Positions 56,145-64,000 of a stretch of DNA of 64,000 nt are shown here, one piece after another. This DNA is from Streptomyces sp. WMMB303. Lineage in GTDB: Bacteria; Actinomycetota; Actinomycetes; Streptomycetales; Streptomycetaceae. Position 1 is the stretch's first letter; every line of letters begins with the position of its first letter. The stretch is taken from positions 1,071,001 through 1,135,000 of the forward strand of contig NZ_JARKIN010000001.1 of assembly GCF_029351045.1 (NCBI RefSeq), given 5' to 3'. Below the pieces are notes generated by a model. The model was given only the letters and a program-made list of their open reading frames with translations, did not search any database and was not told the DNA's origin. Position numbers and translations under genes: made by a program.

Positions 56145-57506
56145 GTGACGCCCTCCAGCGCCAGTCCCGACGACACGCCCGTCCACGATTTCGTCGCCAT
56201 CGGCGTGGGCCCCTTCAACCTGGGCCTCGCCTGTCTGACCGCACCGATAGCGGAGCTCGACGGGATCTTCCTGGACGACAAGCCGGAGTTCGACTGGCAC
56301 CCGGGCATGATGCTGGACGACAGCACCCTGCAGACCCCCTTCCTGTCCGACCTGGTCACCCTGGCCGATCCCACCTCGCCGTTCTCCTTCCTCAACTACC
56401 TGAAGGAGTCCGGCCGGCTGTACGCGTTCTACATACGCGAGAGCTTCTATCCGCTCCGTGCGGAGTTCAGCGACTACTGCCGCTGGGCGGCCGACCGCCT
56501 GGGCGGCACGGTGCGGTTCGGCCACCGCGTCACCTCGGCCGAGTACGACGAGGCCGATGGCCTCTACACCGTCCACGCCGAGCACCTGCCCGACGGGGAG
56601 CACCGCGCCTTCCGCGCCCGGAAGCTCGTCCTGGGCACCGGCACCCCGCCGCACCTCCCCGGGCCGTGCCAGGACCTGGGCGGCGACCTGCTGCACAACT
56701 CCCGCTACCTGGAGCACAAGGAGGCGCTGCAGCGGAAGAAGAGCATCACCCTGATCGGCAGCGGCCAGAGCGCGGCGGAGATCTACTACGACCTTCTCCA
56801 GGACATCGACGCCTGCGGCTACTCGCTCACCTGGCTCACCCGCTCCCCCCGGTTCTTCCCCCTCGAATACACCAAGCTGACGCTGGAGATGACCTCTCCG
56901 GAGTACGTGGACTACTTCCACTCCCTCCCGGCCGACACCCGGGACAGCCTGGTCGCCTCCCAGAAGAACCTCTACAAGGGCATCAACTCCGAGCTGATCG
57001 ACGCCATTTTCGACCTGCTCTACCAGAAGAACCGCCGGGCCCCCTGCCCCACCCGGCTGATGACCAACACCGCGCTCACCGACGCCGCGTACGACGAGTC
57101 CGCCGGCACTTACACCCTCGGGCTGCGCCAGGAGGAGCAGAAACGTGACTTCAGCCTCACCACCGAGGGGCTGATCCTGGCCACCGGCTACCGCTACCAG
57201 CGGCCCGACTTCCTCGGCCCGATCACCGACCGCATCGAATGGGACGCCCAGGGCCGCTTCGCCGTACGCCGCGACTACAGCATCGACACCTTGGGCGGGG
57301 AGATCTACGTGCAGAACGCGGAACTGCACACCCACGGCTTCGTGGCACCCGACCTGGGCATGGCCGCCTACCGCAACTCCTGCATCATCCGCGAGCTGCT
57401 CGGCCGGGAGGTCTACCCGGTCGAGAAGTCCATCGCCTTCCAGGAGTTCACCGCGCCGGCAACCGCACCCGCCACGCCCGCGACGGCCCCGGAGGCAGCG
57501 CTGTGA
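56145..57506 (+). CDS. desB: Cadaverine N-monooxygenase (FAD/NADPH)
   Basis: 453 residues, lysine/ornithine N-hydroxylase family. It N-hydroxylates cadaverine. The FAD loop is [12 protein letters not shown], then [12 protein letters not shown], the NADPH loop [12 protein letters not shown], and the C-terminal ATGY block. Start GTG at 56145 has GGAG at 7 nt; ATG at 56115, overlapping the desA stop, is the alternative and would add 10 residues. Overlaps desC by 4 nt (GTGA). Confidence 0.95.
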   Translation: MTPSSASPDDTPVHDFVAIGVGPFNLGLACLTAPIAELDGIFLDDKPEFDWHPGMMLDDSTLQTPFLSDLVTLADPTSPFSFLNYLKESGRLYAFYIRESFYPLRAEFSDYCRWAADRLGGTVRFGHRVTSAEYDEADGLYTVHAEHLPDGEHRAFRARKLVLGTGTPPHLPGPCQDLGGDLLHNSRYLEHKEALQRKKSITLIGSGQSAAEIYYDLLQDIDACGYSLTWLTRSPRFFPLEYTKLTLEMTSPEYVDYFHSLPADTRDSLVASQKNLYKGINSELIDAIFDLLYQKNRRAPCPTRLMTNTALTDAAYDESAGTYTLGLRQEEQKRDFSLTTEGLILATGYRYQRPDFLGPITDRIEWDAQGRFAVRRDYSIDTLGGEIYVQNAELHTHGFVAPDLGMAAYRNSCIIRELLGREVYPVEKSIAFQEFTAPATAPATPATAPEAAL

Positions 57507-58084
57507 CCACCGCCGACACCACCGTCTTCACCCGCACCGACGAAGCGCTGGGCACCTTCTCACTGCGCCCCGTCGACCCGCTCGCCGACACCGGACTGCT
57601 GCACCGCTGGGTGACGCACCCCAAGTCGGCTTTCTACCTGCTGCAGGAGGCCACGCTGCCGGACGTGGAACGCGAGTTCATGAGCATCGCGGCCTCCCCG
57701 CACCACGACGCCTTCCTCGGCCTCCACCAGGGAGAGCCCGCCTTCCTCGCGGAGCGCTACGACCCCCGGTACGTGGAACTGGCCGGGCTCTACCCGCACC
57801 GGCCGGGCGACATCGGCATGCACTTCCTGTGCGCGCCCACCGAGCAGCCGGTCCACGGCTTCACCCGCGCGGTGATCACCACCGTGATGGCGATGCTCTT
57901 CTCCGACGCGGAGACCCGGCGCGTCGTCGTCGAACCGGACGTCCGCAACACCGCCGTGCACGCCCTCAACGAGGCCGTCGGCTTCCGCATCGACTCCACC
58001 CTCACCAAGCCGGAGAAGGAAGCCCTGCTCAGCTTCTGCACCCGCGAGCAGTTCCGGACCGCCACAGGAGAAACCCCCGCATGA
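57503..58084 (+). CDS. desC: Hydroxycadaverine N-acyltransferase (GNAT, IucB-like)
   Basis: 193 residues, IucB/RhbD-type acyltransferase. It adds a succinyl or acetyl group to N-hydroxycadaverine. Typical features are the N-terminal [31 protein letters not shown] region, the GDIGMHFL strand, and [22 protein letters not shown] at the CoA site. GTG at 57503 overlaps desB by 4 nt, and its TGA overlaps desD by 4 nt. Confidence 0.94.
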   Translation: MTTADTTVFTRTDEALGTFSLRPVDPLADTGLLHRWVTHPKSAFYLLQEATLPDVEREFMSIAASPHHDAFLGLHQGEPAFLAERYDPRYVELAGLYPHRPGDIGMHFLCAPTEQPVHGFTRAVITTVMAMLFSDAETRRVVVEPDVRNTAVHALNEAVGFRIDSTLTKPEKEALLSFCTREQFRTATGETPA

Positions 58085-59892
58085 CGCTCCCTCTCACCTC
58101 CCGGCCCACGCAGCCGCACGAAGCGGTCACCCACCTCACCCCCGAGCGCTGGGAGCGGGCGACCCGGCTGCTGATCCGCAAAGCCCTCGCAGAGTTCAGC
58201 CACGAACGGCTGCTGGAACCCGCTCCGCTGGACGGCCAGGAGCGCCGGTACGCGGTCCGCTCCGACGACGGCGCCACCGAGTACCGCTTCACGGCCCGCC
58301 GCTCGGCCCTCGACCACTGGCAGGTGGACGCCGACAGCGTCACCCGGCACCGCGAGGGGGGCGAGCTCCCGCTGGACGCCCTGGCATTCATCACCGAACT
58401 GCGCACCACCCTGGGTCTGGGCGAGGAGATCCTCCCCGTCTATCTGGAGGAGATCAGCAGCACCCTGGCCAGTACCGCCTACAAGCTGGCAGCCCCGCGC
58501 AGGACCGCGGCCGAGCTGGCCACGGCCGACTTCCAGACCATCGAGTCCGGAATGACCGAGGGCCACCCCTGCTTCGTCGCCAACAACGGCCGGCTCGGCT
58601 TCGACAGCGCCGAGTACCGTGCCTACGCGCCCGAGGCCGGAGCTCCCGTACGGCTGGTCTGGGTCGCCGCGCACCGCACCCGCACCACCTTCACCACAGG
58701 CGCGGACCTCAGCTACGACAAGCTGCTGCTCTCCGAACTCCCCGCCGACACCCTGCGCCGCTTCTCCGCCACCATGGCCGAACAGGGCCTGGACCTGGAC
58801 GACTACTACCTCGTCCCCGTCCACCCCTGGCAGTGGTGGAACAAGCTCTCGGTGACCTTCGCCGCCGAGATCGCCCAACGCTCCCTGGTCTGTCTGGGCC
58901 ACGGCGACGACGCGTATCTGGCCCAGCAGTCGATCCGCACCTTCTTCAACTCCGACCACCCCGAGAAGCACTATGTGAAGACCGCGCTCTCGGTCCTCAA
59001 CATGGGCTTCGTCCGCGGCCTGTCCGCCACCTACATGAAAGCCACACCCGCCATCAACGACTGGCTGGCCGAGCTGGTGGCAGGGGACGACGTCCTGCGC
59101 GGTACCGGCCTGGGCCTGCTGCGCGAACGCGCCGCCGTCGGCTACCACCCCGCCCCCTACGAGGCCGCGGCGCCCAAGGGCTCCCCCTATCTCAAGATGC
59201 TGGCGGCCCTCTGGCGGGAGAGCCCGGCGCCGTTCCTCACCGAGGGCGAGAAGCCGGCCACCATGGCGTCACTCCTGCACGTCGACCGCGACGGCGACTC
59301 CTTCGCCGCGGCCCTCGTGCGGCAGTCGGGTCTGGAGCCGGCCGAGTGGCTCCGCGCCTATCTCCACGCCTACCTGACCCCGCTCCTTCACTGCTTCTAC
59401 GCCTACGACCTGGTGTTCATGCCGCACGGCGAGAACGTGATCCTCGTTCTGGACGCACATGGCGTCCCCCGCCGCGCGCTCTTCAAGGACCTGGCCGAGG
59501 AGATCGCCGTCATGAGCCGGGACGCCGAACTGCCGCCCGAGGTGGAACGCATCCGCGCGGACGTCCCGGAGGACATGAAGATCCTCTCCCTGTTCACCGA
59601 CGTCTTCGACTGCTTCTTCCGCTTCCTGGCCCCCGCCCTCGACACGGCGGGAGTCCTGGACGAGGACACGTTCTGGTCGACGGTGGCCGACGTGGCCAAG
59701 GACTACCAGAAGTCGACCCCCGAACTGGCCGACCGGCACGCCCGGTACGACCTGTTCGCCGACGAGTTCGCCCTCTCCTGCCTCAACCGCCTCCAGCTCC
59801 GCAACAACCAACAGATGGTCGACCTCCAGGACCCGGCCGGTGCCCTTCAACTGACGGGAACCCTCCGCAACCCCCTGGCCCGGTACCGGTAG
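58081..59892 (+). CDS. desD: Desferrioxamine synthetase, NRPS-independent (NIS) type
   Basis: 603 residues, IucA/IucC family type C synthetase. It activates carboxylates with ATP and condenses hydroxamate units, then closes the macrocycle of desferrioxamine E. Family blocks: ESGMTEGHPCFVANNGRLGF, VHPWQWWNKL, KTALSVLNMGFVRGLSATYM and PHGENVILVLD. ATG at 58081 overlaps the desC stop by 4 nt. Last gene of the operon, closed by a very strong hairpin. Confidence 0.95.
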   Translation: MTLPLTSRPTQPHEAVTHLTPERWERATRLLIRKALAEFSHERLLEPAPLDGQERRYAVRSDDGATEYRFTARRSALDHWQVDADSVTRHREGGELPLDALAFITELRTTLGLGEEILPVYLEEISSTLASTAYKLAAPRRTAAELATADFQTIESGMTEGHPCFVANNGRLGFDSAEYRAYAPEAGAPVRLVWVAAHRTRTTFTTGADLSYDKLLLSELPADTLRRFSATMAEQGLDLDDYYLVPVHPWQWWNKLSVTFAAEIAQRSLVCLGHGDDAYLAQQSIRTFFNSDHPEKHYVKTALSVLNMGFVRGLSATYMKATPAINDWLAELVAGDDVLRGTGLGLLRERAAVGYHPAPYEAAAPKGSPYLKMLAALWRESPAPFLTEGEKPATMASLLHVDRDGDSFAAALVRQSGLEPAEWLRAYLHAYLTPLLHCFYAYDLVFMPHGENVILVLDAHGVPRRALFKDLAEEIAVMSRDAELPPEVERIRADVPEDMKILSLFTDVFDCFFRFLAPALDTAGVLDEDTFWSTVADVAKDYQKSTPELADRHARYDLFADEFALSCLNRLQLRNNQQMVDLQDPAGALQLTGTLRNPLARYR

Positions 59893-59907
59893 CGGCAGGG
59901 CCCCGGA

Positions 59908-59952
59908 ACGTACAGAAGGGCGGACCCCGAGGGGGTCCGCCCTTCTGTACGT
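59908..59952 (+). terminator. Terminator of the desABCD operon
   Basis: A perfect 21-bp stem with a 3-nt GAG loop (59908-59928 and 59932-59952), 15 nt after the desD stop and followed by a T-rich stretch. It faces the convergent gene at 60049-61614 and may stop both. Confidence 0.92.
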
Positions 59953-60048
59953 GTTGTCCTTCTGTCGTCACGCCCGGCTCGCCGGGCCCTGACCACCGGA
60001 CCCGCGGCCGACGGCCGGGTGCCTGTCGCGCGGCCCGGCGCCCGGCGC

Positions 60049-61614
60049 TCAGTCCTCGGCGGGGGGCTCCTCGTCGGCTTCCTCGTCGAGGGCGTCGATG
60101 AACTCGACACCATCCAGCTCGGCGAGCCGGTCGGACGCGTCGGTCACCCCGCCCTGGTCGGCCTCCAGGGCCTTGGCGAACCAGTCGCGCGCCTCGTCAC
60201 GCCGGCCCACCTCCAGCAGCGCGTCGGCGTAGGCGTACCGGAGCCGGGCCGTCCACGGCTGCGTCGACTGGGAGGCCAACTCCGGGCTCTGCAGCGTGAC
60301 CACCGCGGCGTCCGGCTGCCCCATGTCCCGGCGCGCTCCGGCAGCGACCAGCCGCATCTCGACCTGCCCGGCCTTGTCGAGCTTCTGCACCTCCGGTTCG
60401 CCGGCCATCGCCAGCGCCTTCTCCGGACGGCCCAGCCCCCGCTCGCAGTCGGCCATCACCGGCCACAGGTGCTGGAGCCCGGTCATCCGCCGGGCGGCGC
60501 GGAACTCGGCGAGCGCCTCCGCGTACTTCTGCACCCCGTACGCCGCGAACCCGGCCGCCTCCCGCACCGACGGGACCCGCGAAGCGAGCCGCAGCGCCAC
60601 CTTGGCGTAGGCGTACGCCTGCTCAGGGTCCTCGTCCAGCAGCCGCGACACCATCACCAGGTTCCGGGCGACGTCCCCGGCCAACGTCTTCGGCAGGCTC
60701 ATCAGCTCCTGCCTGACGTCCTTGTCCAGCTCTTCCCCGGTGACGTCCTCGTCGATCGGCAGACGCCGCAGCGGCTCCCGATCGGGGCGCTCCTGGCGCC
60801 GGTCCCGATCTCCTCGCCCGGCGTACGGCCGCTCCCGGTCCCCACCCCGGCGGAAACCACCGCCGCGATTGTCGTCGCGGCGGAAGCCGCCGCCACCACG
60901 CCGGTCGTCGCGCCGGTCGTCGCGGCTGCTCCTGCGGTCGTCACGGCCGTCCCGGCGCTCGTCCCGCCCGCGCCCGCCGGACTGGCCGTACGGACGCCGG
61001 CCGCCGCGATCGTCGTCCCGGCGCGGACCACGAGGGCCCTGCGGGCGCGCGGCGTCCCGCGGCTCGCGGCGGTCCCGGCTGTCGCGAGCGTCCCGGCTGT
61101 CCCGGCGGAAGGGTGCGCGGTCGCGGTCGTCACGCTGCGCCCGGTCACCCCGGTATCCGCCACGCCGCTCCTCGCCGCGGCTGTCGCGTCCCCGGTCTTC
61201 ACGGCGGGGCCGCTCGTCACGTCCCCGGTCGTCACGTCGCGGGCGCTCGTCGCGGCCACGGTTGTCGCGGCGGTCGTCCGGACGGCCGTCTCTGCGATCG
61301 TCCCGGCGGAAACCCGAGCCGCCCTGGCCGCCCTGGCGAGGACGGTCATCCCGGTCTCGGTTGCCGTAGGGCCGCTCGTCACCTCGCCCGCGGTCGTCCC
61401 TACGACGCTCGTCGTCGCGCCGGTCATCACGCCGATCGTTGCGCCGGTAGCCCTGCGAGGAACCGCGCTCCCCCCGCCGGAATCCCCCACCTGCACGGTC
61501 GCCGCCCTCGCGACCGGGGCCGCGGGTGCGCTCACGGCCGTCGCCGCCGCGCGCGCCGGACTGCCGCGGCCGCCGCTCGGCTCGGTCGCGATCGTCTGAG
61601 GAGCTGGGGGACAT
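60049..61614 (-). CDS. TPR-like repeat protein with long Arg/Asp/Gly-rich N-terminus
   Basis: 521 residues. About the first 280 are almost only R, D, G, E, S and P, in short irregular repeats of RDDRR, RGRDERP and FRRDD type. The last 240 form helical repeats of TPR type (AYAYAKVALRLASRVPSVREAAG, YAEALAEFRAARRMTGLQHLWP, ARLRYAYADALLEVGRRDEARDWF) and end in an acidic tail. The mixed-charge N-terminus is typical of RNA-binding, condensate-prone regions. ATG at 61614 has AGGAG at 6 nt. It lies just downstream of an rRNA operon terminator and is convergent with desABCD. Function is unknown; a role with RNA or ribosomes is inference. Confidence 0.85.
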   Translation of the reverse strand: MSPSSSDDRDRAERRPRQSGARGGDGRERTRGPGREGGDRAGGGFRRGERGSSQGYRRNDRRDDRRDDERRRDDRGRGDERPYGNRDRDDRPRQGGQGGSGFRRDDRRDGRPDDRRDNRGRDERPRRDDRGRDERPRREDRGRDSRGEERRGGYRGDRAQRDDRDRAPFRRDSRDARDSRDRREPRDAARPQGPRGPRRDDDRGGRRPYGQSGGRGRDERRDGRDDRRSSRDDRRDDRRGGGGFRRDDNRGGGFRRGGDRERPYAGRGDRDRRQERPDREPLRRLPIDEDVTGEELDKDVRQELMSLPKTLAGDVARNLVMVSRLLDEDPEQAYAYAKVALRLASRVPSVREAAGFAAYGVQKYAEALAEFRAARRMTGLQHLWPVMADCERGLGRPEKALAMAGEPEVQKLDKAGQVEMRLVAAGARRDMGQPDAAVVTLQSPELASQSTQPWTARLRYAYADALLEVGRRDEARDWFAKALEADQGGVTDASDRLAELDGVEFIDALDEEADEEPPAED

Positions 61615-61695
61615 GGGTGACTCCTGTCTGCGGTACCTGCGTTTCGATTCTCGCGCAGGTGGTGGAACAACGCTCTTCGGAAAGCTGACTGGGGA

Positions 61696-61744
61696 CAACA
61701 AAAAGCCCTTGGCCTCCAGCGCATGCACGCTGGAGGCCAAGGGC
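61696..61744 (-). terminator. Intrinsic terminator of the rRNA operon
   Basis: A 17-bp perfect stem (61705-61721 and 61728-61744) with a 6-nt loop, followed on the minus strand by TTTTTGTTG, a real U-tract. It lies about 11 nt past the 5S end. Confidence 0.93.
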
Positions 61745-61754
61745 CCTAAAGATT

Positions 61755-61873
61755 GTTCGGCGGCGTCCTACTCTCCCACACGCTCCCGCATGCAGTACCA
61801 TCGGCGCTGAAAGGCTTAGCTTCCGGGTTCGGAATGTGACCGGGCGTTTCCCTCACGCTATGACCACCGAAAC
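61755..61873 (-). rRNA. rrf: 5S ribosomal RNA
   Basis: On the minus strand the RNA begins GTTTCGGTGGTCATAGCG and contains the universal CCGAAC loop and AAGCTAAGCC, ending near CGCCGCCGAAC. Its length of about 119 nt is normal. It lies 119 nt after the 23S end, in the order 23S-5S. The ends are judged from the terminal stem and may be off by a few bases. Confidence 0.95.
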
Positions 61874-61992
61874 TCTGTTCAAGGTGAACGGGATATACAT
61901 CCCTCACCTCGGAGTCTCTAAGCGAACAAGCACTCTCTTCAATTGAAGTGCGGTTGTTGTCTCAGAACCGACACAGTGGACGCGAGCCTCTA

Positions 61993-64000
<2,008 letters not shown>

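Noticed and set aside
60800..61560. CRISPR-like or tandem DNA repeats
   Set aside because: The periodic sequence lies in frame inside one gene and encodes RDDR/RGRD-type protein repeats. Repeat units vary in length and there are no unique spacers.

Overview
The window is a stretch of a Streptomyces chromosome (or a very close relative). It is uniformly GC-rich with strong third-position GC bias. Many starts are GTG or TTG, and ATGA/GTGA stop-start overlaps are common. The content is typical of streptomycetes: two streptogrisin-type proteases, a SepF-like protein, a chromosomal ParA next to ScpAB, a DmdR-type iron regulon, desferrioxamine synthesis genes, and a 5S-23S end of an rRNA operon. 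About 50 protein genes, two rRNA genes and about 20 transcription signals can be supported. I see no insertion sequence, prophage, CRISPR array, tRNA or obviously foreign segment.

Region 1-9.5 kb. An error-prone replication pair (dnaE2, then a Y-family-like partner cut by the left edge) lies behind a perfect palindromic SOS box. It is divergent from asd. Two secreted streptogrisin-family proteases and a short SepF-like cell-division protein follow. Region 9.5-21.7 kb. Glutaryl-CoA dehydrogenase, a 14-helix MFS pump, a PIG-V-like membrane mannosyltransferase, a PAP2 phosphatase, an I78-type inhibitor-like protein, a WYL regulator, a glycosyltransferase with a coupled protein of unknown role, a secreted Rpf-LysM muralytic enzyme, and two lineage-restricted hypotheticals.

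Region 21.7-42.1 kb. Minus-strand housekeeping blocks: aroH-tyrA-cmk-plsC-der, then parA-(ribbon-helix-helix protein)-scpA-scpB-rluB, which joins a partition-like pair to condensin subunits. These are followed by alanine dehydrogenase, a STAND/TPR regulator-like protein, pyrG with a Nudix hydrolase, a GH15 trehalase/glucoamylase and a GT4 glycosyltransferase.

Region 42.3-54.4 kb. recN (apparently its own transcription unit), nadK, tlyA-like and a small conserved gene. An iron-uptake locus follows: fecCDE-type ABC genes leftward, and a siderophore-binding lipoprotein plus siderophore-interacting reductase rightward, sharing one iron box. A HAD phosphatase and a DUF1015 gene come next.

Region 54.5-64 kb. 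desABCD (desferrioxamine synthesis) follows a second iron box and ends at a 21-bp hairpin. Beyond it are a gene with a very long Arg/Asp/Gly-rich N-terminus plus helical repeats, and the 3' end of an rRNA operon on the minus strand (5S complete, 23S partial). Import, reductive release and synthesis of hydroxamate siderophore thus lie within 14 kb under matching iron boxes.
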